64,000 bases of DNA from Caenorhabditis remanei (lineage: Eukaryota > Nematoda > Chromadorea > Rhabditida > Rhabditidae): the NCBI RefSeq assembly GCF_010183535.1, contig NC_071331.1:24862001-24926000 (forward strand). The letters are read 5' to 3'. Each line of letters opens with the position of its first letter. The first letter of the stretch is position 1. A program made the position numbers and the translations under genes. The notes under the pieces were generated by a model that had not been told where the DNA came from, made no database searches, and saw only the letters and a list, made by a program, of their open reading frames with translations. Below, piece after piece: positions 12,669-23,822 of the stretch.

Positions 12669-15600
12669 GGAGATAGAACTCGCCGAGATCTACATTTTTG
12701 TATATTTTTCAGCTCATAATATTGAGTTTTAAGCGAGTTATGCAAAAAATTTCAAAAAATTCGAGAAATTTGAATTTTGGCACCAATTATCCGGGTCTAG
12801 AAGGTTCTAGATGAGTTTGGCTTGTTTCAAGACATTCCCCCCACTCAACGTGTTCAACTATTCATTCCGCATTGTCCTAAGGGGGATCCATCCACCGGAA
12901 GTAACATACACATTCATTGACAAGTGTGAGAACAAGGTCATAAGTCAAAAGAGTGCTACTCTACATACTTCAGAGTTTCTAATTTCGACAAAACTATGGA
13001 GAGCAGTTGTGTAAAATGAGGAGGACGGAGAAAAAGAGGGCAAAAAGTAGTGTATAACGGGAGTAAAGCAAAAAAGACAAAACGTGTGTGAAGGGGAAAC
13101 TATAATTGCACCTGTTGAGCACTGAATTTCTGGTAAAGAGGACAAAATCATGAATCAGGACTCGTGAATTTCAGGAGTTTGATAAGAGGTGAAAAGGCCT
13201 GATGTTAAAACGCGTCAAAGGAACGCCAGGCACTTTTATTTTGTGCTTCATTAGCTCAGAGAAATAGAAGACACCTCACTTTACTCCTGAGAACATGGAG
13301 AACGCGTCAAAGGAACGCCAGAAGAAATCGGATTTTTTCAATGTAAAAATAGATATACCTTTTCTAGAATCCGGCCGACCGAAATCTGAAAAGTTTGCCT
13401 TCTAAGCAGTAATTTATGGAAAAAGAGTTTTTGGGGCTTTTTTAGGTATAATTCGAGTAAATTGAGTAAATTGACGGAGTCGTAAAATTGGAACAAAAAT
13501 TTCCAAAAAAAAGTGTGCAGGTTCTCAACTATATAACGCAGTCCCTGTTAGACTTGACAGGAACTGATACTAGCGAAAACATTTTTAATACTCTTTGAGC
13601 AACACCTACAGTACTACCGTAACACCGAGCCTAAAACTTTTTGTAAGGGTTGCTAAAGATCTAAATGACTTTTTTTTCTTAAAAGGTGCAAGATGACCAA
13701 GATCTTTTATCCAAACTTGGTTTTTGCTAAAAATTTGGTTCCCGACATGGAAAATTAGATTTTAAATAGTTTTTAACGTCAGAAATGGATTTTTCCGATC
13801 ATTTTGTTGTTAAAATGACTAATTTAGGCAGTTTTCTGTAATTTTTGTTTTTTCAACTATATCTCCTAGCTGTACCATGCACACAGGTCCTAGGCTCATA
13901 CCCACTGGGGGCCAATCTCATGATTCACTTTTTTGAGACTCAAGCTACGTACCTAACCTTTTGTCCTTACTTCACTCATTGTTTCAAGAAAATCCAAAAA
14001 AAAGGAACCGGAAGAATTTTGGAAAAAAGAGAAGAAAAGGCAACTAACTCCTCCATTTTCCCTCTCTCTGCTTCTTCTCCATGTATGTCACTTGTTTATG
14101 ACTGGGAGTGGGACACAGAGAGAATCGAATTTTGAATGTTGAAGCGGAAGAGAAAGTGGGAGTTGGAGGGGTTGGGGGTCAAAGGCGTGAAGATGGAAAA
14201 GATTAAAATGAAATGCAAAAATTTGGTTGGAGCCAACTTTTCCTTCCTTCTTGGACCGGAGAACAGTTCGAAGTTTGTTCCAAAGTGGAGGAAGGTCAAA
14301 GAAGAAGGAAAAGGAAAAAAGATTTGCAAACTAGATAATAAAAATAAGCTTCCTGCTAAACGGGAACACGACTTCTAGTCAAAAAATCGAATTTTATGCA
14401 AATCATGACGGAGATCTAAAGTACAGACGTTGTTCTTTAGGGGAGGGGACAGGTGAATTTTCTGGATTTGTAGTTTGTAGTCAGTACAGAAAACACAGGG
14501 TATCACGATATGGCGCATGTTATCTATGCAAATGCGCTCTAAAATTTTAGCTAAAAACACGTGATCTTAAATTTCTCACATTAGAGCGTGTTTGCATTGG
14601 TAGCGTTTGCCACATCGTACGCTATTTCTGATTCTGAGTAGCGGAATTCCTCCGAAAATTTTTCGCATGTTCTAAAATTCTCGTTCTCCTGAAGCTTTGA
14701 TGGAAGAGTTTTTCCGCGCGACCCCCCCGTGTAGTCCTCTCGGACAAGATTTTTCAATATTTATATAGGAAAATAAGGGGAAACATGAAACTTTGTTTGA
14801 AAAAGTAGCCTGACATAGGTTACACTGACCAAAAATGGTCAGTGTACCTTGGTCATTGTATTATTTTTGTCAGTGTACCATTAGAACGCGTACCACGCTA
14901 GCGAGCAGGGTTTAGAGGTCAAATCGTAAGAAATAAAGTTTGTGGGTAAATTTTCTGAAAATTCAGATTTTGAGCTTTATTTTGAGCTAAAAACCACAGA
15001 AATCGGTCAGAAATTGACTAGAATCGAAAAATTAGAAAATTTTTTAAAAAATCGAAAAAATTCAACATTTTCCAACTTTCACAATTTTTACTCGATTTTT
15101 GAGATTTTTATACTAAAATGACGCAAATTTCTTGAATTTTTCAAATATTTACAGAAATTTCGGATTCCATTGGCTCCACTTACTTTCAGGTAACTCTCAG
15201 GTAAGTGGAGCATTCAAAATCTAAATTCACCAAGTTTTTCCGTTTCGCCTAGAGGATAATGATATTTTTTGAGGTCTTTTGCACCAAAACTACTAGTTTT
15301 TACCAACACAACAAAATTAGCACACTTTACAAAAAAATCATGTTCCTGAATCTTTGAAAACAGAGACGTTTAGGTATATACAGAGTTTGCTGGAAAAAAA
15401 AGTGATGTCTGAAAAGAGAGAAGATATATATATTGTGTTCACCATTGACATTGACATCGGGGGGAACGGCGAGAGAAAAACAGAGTAAAGAAGGAAGAGG
15501 AGGCTGGGTGGCTCCGTGTGTTGCAAACGAACGGATGAGCCAGTTTGTGTCAGTGAGCAGGGGAACAGGGGGGGGGGGGAACGGGGACGAGTGAAAAAAG

Positions 15601-15740
15601 AAAACATATTTATATCAGAAGGAGGAGAGGATATGAGATAGAGCCTGAGATATGAAGATGTTCGGCTCTAGGGTCAGAGCACTGGCTATTTTGTTTTCAG
15701 GTGAAAATGATTTGTACACAAGAAAAACTTTAAAAGGACT
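12669..15740. other. gene-free stretch
   Basis: No gene is supported. Low-complexity purine-rich sequence occupies 14000-14340, a G-run lies at 15572-15581, and short repeat copies (ACGCGTCAAAGGAACGCCAG) are at 13210 and 13303. Open frames of 60-96 codons lack splice structure and recognisable domains. Confidence 0.5.
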
Positions 15741-15746
15741 ATAAAG

Positions 15747-16215
15747 ATCAAGAGTAGAACTTTATTTTTGTAGTTGACCACTTTTTTGTACGAGCACTCC
15801 CTAGAGAGTTATGGTCTTTTTAAGACGGAAGCGAAAAAACCGCACTACTTTGTCTAGAGACCTGTAACTTGCTAGGGTGTGTCCGTACAAAAAAGTTGCC
15901 AACTACAAAAAGCATCTACTTGAAATTTTGCACATTTTCATAGTTGACAACTTTTTGATAGCTCCGCCCACTTTTGAGATACACGTGTTTAAAGATTGGA
16001 AGCCTTGGAGAAGACGCAGAGAAGGCCGACGCTCTCGTTTCTCTTCGTCTCTTATGGGGCCTGCTGTCTTTGAAGGTTCATATCTCATAAACTAGAAAAG
16101 CTATCAGAAAGTTGTCAAATAGAGTTCTACTCTTGTTCTGTATAGTCCATACAAAATTTTCCTTGTGGGTCAATCAGGAATACCCTAACACCCTGTCAAA
16201 GTTGACTTATTTCTA
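15747..16215. mobile_element. composite MITE
   Basis: The outer part (15747-15905 and about 16110-16215) follows the MITE at 5502-5948, while the inside (15905-16110) follows the inverted-repeat element at 7193-7592. One insertion into, or recombination with, the other explains the mosaic. Confidence 0.55.
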
Positions 16216-17171
16216 ATTTCAGTATGCCTAACATCTTTCTTCTTATCTCAGACTCAAACTCAGTTGGTTTCTTTTTTTTTTCTTTTTTGACTTGAAAATA
16301 AATAAAAATGCTACAAGTGTGCTGAAAGCAACACAAAGAGACAACTTGAATAAGAGAGCATAACACACGAAATCCAAAGTGATGTTTACATGAAACTGAA
16401 TGGGTCGAAAGTTGGGCAATAATAGCGATTTTTGAAAATAGACTTTTTTTTTTAACTTAGAATATAGTGGATAATCTCTTTTAAATGCTTCTTTTTTCTT
16501 CTCCAGATTTTCAAAATACGGGTAAGAAAAAAGTTTTTCGGATTTCTGATTTTCTTTCGAAATTTCTTTTTCTCAGAGTCGGAGTGTCCAATAATCGGGA
16601 TCTTTTTCGAAAGATTGATTGAGATGGATTATGAGAAATTCCTTTTTGCTCACTTTTTTCCATGTTTCTCGCTATTTTCAATTAGAATTCGCACAAAAAT
16701 CGAATTAATATACGAATTTTCAGCACAACTTTTTTTGTTGATAAATTTTTGAACTTCGCGCAAATCTTACTGGAGCGCAGATCCTTCATATGGACTGTTT
16801 AGGACCCCGTGGGGTCAAAACTTTGCGGGTACAGTGGGTAGATCAAAGAAAAAACTCTTTTGGAATCTCCCGGGTTCAAAACCCAACTGATGACGTATCA
16901 CAATAATCAGAAAACACTTGATGATTGAGGCTATCGAGTTGCACCGACCTGATCACTTGTCAATCCAGACATTGACCAGAGAAATGAGGGATGGGAAACC
17001 ACCAGATGATGGATGGGGTCAAAACGGATGAAAAATAATGAAAAAACTTTTCACAATGTATTTGAGAAGAAATGTACAAGAAAAGAGGGAAGGACAGAGA
17101 TTAATCGAAATTATTTTGATAAAGAATGAGAGAGATTCCAGATAAAATGATGTTTAAAGGAACATGAAAAA
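16216..17171. other. gene-free stretch, includes rpi-2 3' flank
   Basis: Contains a copy of the CTTCCCCAGATTTTC family (16455-16565) and a tRNA-like segment at about 16828-16896 that I do not accept as a tRNA gene. The last part is the 3' flank of rpi-2. Confidence 0.5.
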
Positions 17172-20037
17172 TTAGCCACTTTTTCTTCCGTTGAGATGAA
17201 TGAGCAACTTCTGAAGTGGCTCCATGTCGTTCTCAGAGATCAGATCGAAATCCACGTCACACTCGAGATTGGCGAGACTTCCGGAGAGTTGGAAGAGAAT
17301 GAGTCGTTCCGACATTCTGGCGAACGGAATGAGTGTCGCGTCGAGATTCTTCGTCTCCACATCGTAAGTGGCCATCACCTTCATACCGGCCTTATAGACG
17401 GCGTGAAGTATTTCGATAGCCCTGTCGCCCAACTCATCAACTGGCTCGGACTTTCCAAGAATGTAAAGATACGTCGGATCTTCGTCTTTCATTGCGGTGA
17501 AACGTGGAATAAAGTCAGCTGGTGTTGCCTTGAGAATCACTGTGTTCACTTTCAGAATCTCATCCTGACCCTCCGACATCTTCAACGGTTCAGCTGACAC
17601 CACAAAGTTGGGCTTGCCGACCGCTGGAGAGAAGTCGTGTACCGAGACGACACGATTGGTGAATGGGCGGAGACCGACAGCGTGCATTTGATCTGAAATA
17701 AAAAGTAAAAGATGTTAATTATGCACGGGGATGCAAGGTGTAAGGTTCGCTATAAAACGATTTGAATTTACCGCCTGAGTCGGGTTTTTCATTGAAAGAT
17801 ACCATACTTGCAAACCGGGCCGACACGGGCCGGCGCGTAACTCGCTTCCAACTGAGTTTTATGAGCTGAAAAATATACCAAATTGTAGATCTCGGCGAGT
17901 TCTATATCTGTGACTTACTACGGGCCGGATGTCTATTCGTTAATGCGCCGCGGGCCGGGCTAGAATGGCTTTATTGGCCATTTTCGTGTTTTTTGGCACT
18001 TTTTGCCGGCCCGCGGCACATTAACGTTTTGCCATCCAGCCCGTAATAGGTCACGGACATAGAACTCATCATGATCTACATTTTGGTATATTTTTCAGCT
18101 CATAATATTGAGTTTGAAGCGAGTTATAAGCCGGCCCGGTTGACAAGTATGGAATTTACCGCTCCGGTCGGGTTTTTCATTGAAAGATGCGACAAAGACA
18201 CGCTAAACTTGAATTTGGCACTCAGCCAAGTCTTTTCTGGCACTATGCCAACCACTGTGCAACGGAGCGACCTTAAGCTTCGCACCTCTGTGATTATGAC
18301 TAGTTTTCCATTTTTCACCTTTCAAGTGTGGATACTTCATTGCCAAATGGAAGAAGCAAATATCGTTGGAATTCTCGATAATCGGTTCCGTTGGGCACAG
18401 AATCCCAATGCGAACGCTGGTACAGTCGCGAGTACGCAGCTGTTGGCATGACGTCAGAATAGTGCAATTCGACGAGTCACGGACGAAGACACTGCCTTGG
18501 GTTGGGCCGAGAACGATGGTACAGCGACGGCAATCGTCGATGATGACTTGAGACGTTTGATGGAGGAAGAGGATTGTGGCGTCCTGGAAAAGATACGAAA
18601 TTTTTTGATTTTCTGAAAAACGACTGCTGAAAAATTCTGAAATTCACTAGGGTATTAGCTTGGCACAGATCTTACAACTGCGCTCCACCGAGATGCCCTT
18701 GAAAAATGTCTGTTTTCATCGATTTCGGTAGAGCGCGGTTGTAAGACCGGTGTCGTGCTAATAAGTTCCAGACGTATCTCGATCTTTTAAATTGGCTAAT
18801 ATGTACTTCACAACACTCTAATTCCGAATATATAATCCAATATCGCAACAATCTTCATTGAACTTCAGAGATATACGAATTTTAAGTCGTGCAAACATTG
18901 CATTTTTCGAGAGACTACTCAAAATCAATTTCAGACCCAATTTTTCGAATTTTCTCTATGTAATACGAGTAAATATAGGCTGAAAACGTTGCTATCGTGC
19001 TTTTTCGACTTTTATTAGCACTGCACGCGTCTTACAACCGCGTTCTACCGAAAACGAAGAAAATAGTATGCGAAATTGAGAGATTCAGAGAAAAAGATAC
19101 ATTTTTCAAGCTCATTTCGGTGGAGCGCAGTTGAAAAAAACTGTGCCGAGCTAATACTCACACAGAATACACAGCGAAAATTCAAAAAATTAGGTCTGAA
19201 ATTGTTTTTCTCGAAAAATGCAATATTTCCACCGGAAATTATTAAAAATGACTGAAAATCCTTGTTACGTTTTTTAGAATAGTTTCTTCTAATTCTGAAT
19301 CATACTCAGAAATTTGACTGTTTTGTGAAAAAAATCAAAAAAATTCGAAAAAAATTGAATTTTGGCACCAATTATCCGGGCTTTGACACGTATTAGCTAT
19401 GTACAGTTCTTATAACTGCGCTCCACCCTTTTTCTCTGCGTCTCTCAGTTTCGCACACTATTTTCATCGATTTCGGTAGAGCGCGGTTGTAAGAAGCGCC
19501 AAAAATCATTATTTTCCTTCTGAAAATTTCACCTGCAAGCATAATTCCATACATTTTCAGGTGAATCGCTTTCAGACATAAATACTCGACACATACAAAA
19601 AAATTATAGCCTTGTCTCTTTCTCTGACTCTCTGAGGAATCTGACGTGTGTAACCATGGCAACAACTCCCACGGTCTTGTGACAGAAGCTTCTAGAAATG
19701 CTTCATGACGTCATCAGTCACACAAAACGCGCCCACGACACGCCAGATTTATCACTTGCCGTGCAATTCTCGATTTGAAGAGGTCCTCCCTCTTTCCCCT
19801 CCTTTCTCAACGTCTTGCTGTGAATGTCTTGAACGGTGAAATCAGCGGGATCCACCTTTTCACGACGATCCCTTTAATTGTTAATTAGTCAATTAATTAA
19901 TTAATTAGCACTTACCACGAGTACTTTGGAGCTTCTCCGTCCTCTGGCTTGGCTTCTCCGGTCTCTTTGACTCTATAACAGTCCTCACGACGATTCGCGC
20001 CGCGGTTGAAAAGCTTCTTCGAGAAACAGCAACTCAT
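17172..20037 (-). CDS. rpi-2: RP2 orthologue, ARL3 GTPase-activating protein
   Basis: Four exons on the minus strand: 20037-19916, 19871-19760, 18583-18319, 17692-17172, giving about 339 aa (human RP2 has 350). The YSWDRREKVDP stretch, the TBCC/C-CAP beta-helix (roughly residues 45-170) with IIDDCRRC and QQLRTRDC, and a C-terminal NDK-like region follow RP2. The first Arg of QQLRTR (about residue 128) corresponds to the Arg118 that RP2 uses for ARL3 GTP hydrolysis. RP2 proteins act in lipidated-cargo delivery to cilia. Two oddities: the N-terminus reads MSCCFS, so Gly2, the myristoylation site of RP2, is Ser (Cys3/Cys4 could still be palmitoylated), and intron 2 appears to use a GC donor (ACG|GCAAGT). 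Introns 2 and 3 carry MITEs. Exon joins are my reading; the identity is secure. Confidence 0.93.
17915..18050. repeat. hairpin repeat inside rpi-2 intron 3
   Basis: An inverted repeat with GGGCCGGATG..GTTAATGCGCCGCGG on the left and CCGCGGCACATTAACG..CCATCCAGCCC on the right. It belongs to the same family as 12529-12668 and is flanked by the GAGATCTAC-type sequence. Confidence 0.7.
18655..18761. mobile_element. TTAGCAC-family MITE in rpi-2 intron 2
   Basis: Inverted ends TTAGCTTGGCACAGATC and the GTCGTGCTAA terminus, with the ACAACTGCGCTCCACCGA core and its inverse. It lies 72 bp upstream (on the minus strand) of exon 3. Confidence 0.7.
19015..19154. mobile_element. TTAGCAC-family MITE in rpi-2 intron 2
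   Basis: Begins TTAGCACTGCACGCGTC and ends GTGCCGAGCTAA; inverted cores CAACCGCGTTCTACCGAAA and TTTCGGTGGAGCGCAGTTG. One of three members in this intron. Confidence 0.7.
19392..19500. mobile_element. TTAGCAC-family MITE, right end missing
   Basis: Begins TTAGCTATGTACAG and contains AACTGCGCTCCACC and GGTAGAGCGCGGTTGTAAG, but stops at GCGCC without the GTGCTAA end. Confidence 0.6.
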
Positions 20038-20170
20038 CTCGCACGAAGCAGTCAATACGACGGGAAATGGACACAGAATGAGGCGCGCGCGAGTTTGGGC
20101 CGGCTCTCGAGTGGTCGCTATGACGACGAGAGCCCCCCGCGCGCCCCGGCTTCCGATTTGGAAGAGGGGC
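20038..20170 (-). promoter_or_regulatory. GC-rich 5' region of rpi-2
   Basis: The sequence between the CCHC gene's 3' end and rpi-2 is unusually GC- and CpG-rich for this window, with CGCGCGCG runs and a short inverted repeat (GCTCTCG...CGAGAGC). It is a plausible core promoter for rpi-2; this is inferred from composition and position only. Confidence 0.35.
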
Positions 20171-20203
20171 AGGAAGGAAGGGAAGTGTGACTTCAATCAA
20201 CAA

Positions 20204-20209
20204 TTTATT
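20204..20209 (-). terminator. AATAAA poly(A) signal of the CCHC gene
   Basis: The plus strand reads TTTATT, i.e. AATAAA on the minus strand, about 225 bp after the stop codon of the CCHC gene and about 165 bp before the rpi-2 start. The spacing would allow an operon, but no TTTCAG acceptor lies just before rpi-2; that region is instead GC-rich. Confidence 0.5.
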
Positions 20210-20433
20210 ACTTCTTTCGTTCAATATTAAGAGGTTCAGAGAGAAAAGGGAATAGTGCGTGGAGAATGGGAGAATAACAACCAGCATTCACATATATATA
20301 TTTGAGATGCAGAAGTATGGGGATAGGGTTATACAATAATGAACGAGTAGGAAGTTTGGGGGGATATAACATTTCGAGTTACAGAACAGTGGGGAGAAGA
20401 AAGGGAAAAAAACAAAAGCCAGGGGCGAATTGT

Positions 20434-21104
20434 TTAGTTGTTTGTGGTTGGGCAGTCGCGTGAGATGTGTCCAGTCTCCTGGCAGTTATAGCAACGCTTC
20501 TCTTCAGCCGATCCGCTCTCGGTGCACTCGCGGGAAATGTGTCCGTTGCGACCGCAATTGTAGCACTTCTGTCCGCCGAAGCTTCTGCTGCCTCCGCCAC
20601 GTCCACCTCCTCCGTATCCTCTGCTGCCGCTTCCTTCCTCACTTCTAGCAGATGGACAGTCACGAGAGTAGTGTCCGCGTCCTCCACAGTTGTAGCACGA
20701 TCCACCACCACCACCGCCGCTGTTGCGATCACGTTGACCTCCTCCGGATCCTCCCTTTGGGCAATCGCGCGAGAAGTGTCCAGTTTCTTGGCAATTGTAG
20801 CATGTGGATCCACCACCTGGAAAGAAAATTATGACTATTTTACTAAACAAAACGAAATCCTTCAACAAGTCTCTAACTCCGCCACATTAAACACATTTCT
20901 CTTCGCCTCCTCTCCTCCAGAACTTCAAAAACAATTGTAATTCGGTAAGAAATTTAGAGAGATAATGTATTTACCTAAATCAACTCAACACCCCAAATAC
21001 AACACCACTCCACCTCCTCTACGTCCACCATCTTGCTCGCGTTGTGGGCAATTACGAGAGATGTGGCCTGGCTGTTGGCACTTGTAGCAGCTCTGGTCGG
21101 ACAT
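20434..21104 (-). CDS. CCHC zinc-knuckle RNA-binding protein (CNBP-like)
   Basis: Two exons, 21104-21014 and 20816-20434, giving about 157 aa. Five CCHC knuckles of the form C-Y-x-C-x4-G-H-x-S-R-x-C are visible ([70 protein letters not shown]), separated by Gly/Arg-rich linkers that resemble RGG boxes. This is the arrangement of CNBP-family proteins, which bind single-stranded nucleic acid and influence translation. It matches what I recall of C. elegans K08D12.3. The start follows a TTTTTCAG acceptor by two bases, so it is probably trans-spliced. The donor I chose (GGAG|GTGGAG) is weak; other donors in this Gly-coding stretch would change a few residues. It is divergent from pbs-1 and upstream of rpi-2 on the same strand. 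Confidence 0.9.
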
Positions 21105-21945
21105 TTCTGAAAAATAACTATTTTTTTAAATATAAGCGAAGCGAAAATATTAATTATCAAAGAAAGCGACGAAATTAACATAATTTCTCATAAACGAGAA
21201 TCATGGGAATAAAAACAAATATATTCCATGGAATATACTGCATAAATGCTGCTGAATCTCAATAAATACATTAAAAACTAGTTTCAGCAACCGGTTCGAG
21301 ACAAAAAACGACGACACGAGTAGAGAAAATCCGAAGAAACGTGGAGAGAACACGTTGAACGTTCCCAAAATCGAAAATTGGCAGCGTGCCAGGAAAGTTA
21401 GATGTGCAGGTTGTCCGTTAGAGCGCCATTTCGAACGCGAGTTTTTGTCAGCTAGCGGCGGGATGACAATTCTTTTTAGTGTGTTTTTTGTTGATTTTTG
21501 TGATTTTTCGGAATAAAAATTCACTAAAACCCAGATTTCCGATAATTTATCTGAAAAATAAGTAAAATTCATCAATTTTTGTGAAAAAATTGGTGAAAAA
21601 CTGTTCAAAATACTTTTTTTTCGAATAAATTCGGAATGCGAAGACTTTTTTGTTGAATACTCACAAAAACTCCAATGTTCTATAATTTCAAGTTGCTATT
21701 TTGAAAAAGAAGTGAAATTTTTCGATTTGTTATGGAAAAATTGGTTAAAAATGATAAAAATACGTTTTTTTTCGAAATGCGAAGACTTTTTGTTGTTTTT
21801 CGAAATAAATGTTCACAAAAACTCCAATTTCCGATTATTCAAAATCGGTAATAACGATTTTTTGTGAAAAAAACTGTTTCAAATCGTTCAAAAACCTTTT
21901 TTTCGAATAGTTTTGAAATGAAATTAATCAAATTTTTCCAGAATC
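21105..21945. promoter_or_regulatory. divergent intergenic region, CCHC gene / pbs-1
   Basis: The two genes start back to back here. The segment is AT-rich with repeated TTTTTCGAAT-type runs. An acceptor TTTTTCCAG lies just before the pbs-1 start codon and TTTTTCAG just before the CCHC start, so both mRNAs are probably trans-spliced or have 5' UTR introns. Confidence 0.5.
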
Positions 21946-23324
21946 ATGGATACTATGCGAGACGAGAAGCGCAAGGCTATTCCAGCCATCGGATTCTACC
22001 CACAAGAGGAGATCAGCACTGGTGTAAGCTTTTTTGACTAAAATAAAGCGAAAATTTGACTAAATCACAATTTTCAGACCACACTCATCGCCATGGAGTA
22101 CAACGGAGGTGTTGTCGTGGGTACCGACTCGAGAACCAGTGCAGGATCGTTCATCACCTCTCGTGCCACCAACAAAATCACTCCAATCACGGAGAACATG
22201 GTTGTGTGCCGTTCGGGATCTGCTGCCGACACTCAAGCGATCGCTGATATCGCCAAGTATCATATTGACGTTTATACGTAAGGAAATCTTCATTTTTTGC
22301 CTATTTTAATCATTTTTTTGCAGTATGACCGAGAACAAACCAGTCACGATCTACCGCTCAAGTCAAATTTTCCGTCAGTTTCTCTACAACTATCGTGAGC
22401 AGCTCTCGGCCTCCGTACTCGTCGCTGGATGGGATAGCGAACTTGGCGGACAGGTTTACGCCATTCCAATTGGAGGATTCGTGTCGCGCCAACGGTCGAC
22501 GGCTTCTGGATCTGGATCAACCTTTGTGCAAGGATTCCTTGATAGTCAATGGAGACCTGATTTGACTCTTGATGAGTGCAAGGCTATTGTCAAGCAAGCC
22601 GTCGGTCTTGCCACATTCCGTGATGGGTACGGCTCTTTTGAAGAATCAAATGACTTGTTTGGCCAAAATTTCGCAAAAAAACTATTCTGGGATCACTTTT
22701 AAGCTCCGTTTTGGTCTTCTCTAGCCAGTCATGTTTGGAAATATTCTGAATTTAAGCGAGAATTCCCTTTATCCCAACATTTTCCTCTGAAACAATTGCT
22801 TTTGGAGGAAGACGACATTCTAGAGCGATTTTTCTGGATTCAGCCTTAAAATCGTTATTTTCGAGCGATTTTTTCCGTTTATAGACTGAAAAAGTTATTT
22901 CCAGTCGAATAATCGTAATTTTGACACCATTTTTCAATTTTTAGGAACTTCTCCTTTTAAAAATGACAGTTCGGACCGATTTATCACGATTTTGCTTTAA
23001 AATCGCAACTTTCAGCGATTTTTTCGTGTTTTTCGGCTCAAAACTACATTCTAGAGCGATTTTTCTGGCCTCAGCCTTAAAATCGTTATTTCGAGCTTTA
23101 AAACGACACTTACATATGATTTTCAAAGTTTTTTTTTAAACTATAAGCAGAATTTAAAAATAATGTTTGATTTGAGATCATCCGGAGGAGTTGTCCGTCT
23201 CGCCGTCATCGACAAAACTGGCTCAAAGTTCGAACTTTTCCGTCCAGACAAACCAGGATTCCCATTCGTGCAGACCCCGACTCCACATCTCTCTTTCCCA
23301 CCACACATCGAGCAAGTTCTCTAA
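21946..23324 (+). CDS. pbs-1: 20S proteasome subunit beta-1 (caspase-like)
   Basis: Four exons: 21946-22023, 22078-22277, 22324-22626 and 23177-23324, giving about 242 aa (human PSMB6 has 239). After a short propeptide the mature enzyme starts at the TTLIA motif preceded by Gly; this Thr is the N-terminal nucleophile. Asp in GTDSRTS and Lys in TNKITPI sit where the catalytic Asp17 and Lys33 are in the family, and SGSAADTQ and the SGSGS loop are also typical. It forms part of the beta ring of the 20S core and cleaves after acidic residues. Intron 3 is long (about 550 bp) for this gene and its acceptor reads TTTGAG rather than TTTCAG, which is unusual; the resulting reading, DGSSGGVVRLAVID, is what the family requires. 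Confidence 0.95.
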
Positions 23325-23822
23325 ATCGCTCTCTCTCTCTCTCTCTTTTCACCCATCCGATTTTCGTTTTTACCGCTATGCTCCGGTTTTAATGTATTAT
23401 TTGTGCTAAATTATTCGTTTTCCTCTCATGAAAAACTCCCTCTCTTTTAAATTGTCACAAATCACCATAGGTTGGTCATCAATCACGTCACGCTTACAGA
23501 AATTTTGCTGCTACCCCCCATCCAAGTGCATCTGAGCGGCGTAATTGCCCCCCATCCTCGGCAATAGCTAACTAGCTATGTGCGCATGCGTCCTGACCGG
23601 TATTCACACGGAAACTACCCGCGTGGAACGTCGATTGGAAAGTTTTATTTATTATTATAGATTCAGATTCAAAAATACAGGTGAGATAAAAGTCCAATAG
23701 AGGAAAAGTACACGTGGCTATTAGGGTTATGGACTTTGAACACCTAAAATTAGAGATTCATTATGAAAGACTATTGCAAAAGCTCGGCGGTTTTGGAGAA
23801 GAAATAAAAAAATACAAAAAAA
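23325..23822. other. intergenic stretch
   Basis: Holds the pbs-1 3' UTR with a CT microsatellite (23327-23346). Nothing further is seen. Confidence 0.5.

Noticed and set aside
16828..16896. tRNA-like segment with A-box-like CAGTGGGTAGATC and GGGTTCAAAACCC
   Set aside because: The anticodon stem-loop does not give a 7-base loop and the acceptor stem does not pair; at most a tRNA-derived remnant.
20379..20940. Long overlapping frames on both strands over the CCHC gene
   Set aside because: Shadows of the zinc-knuckle coding sequence in other frames.
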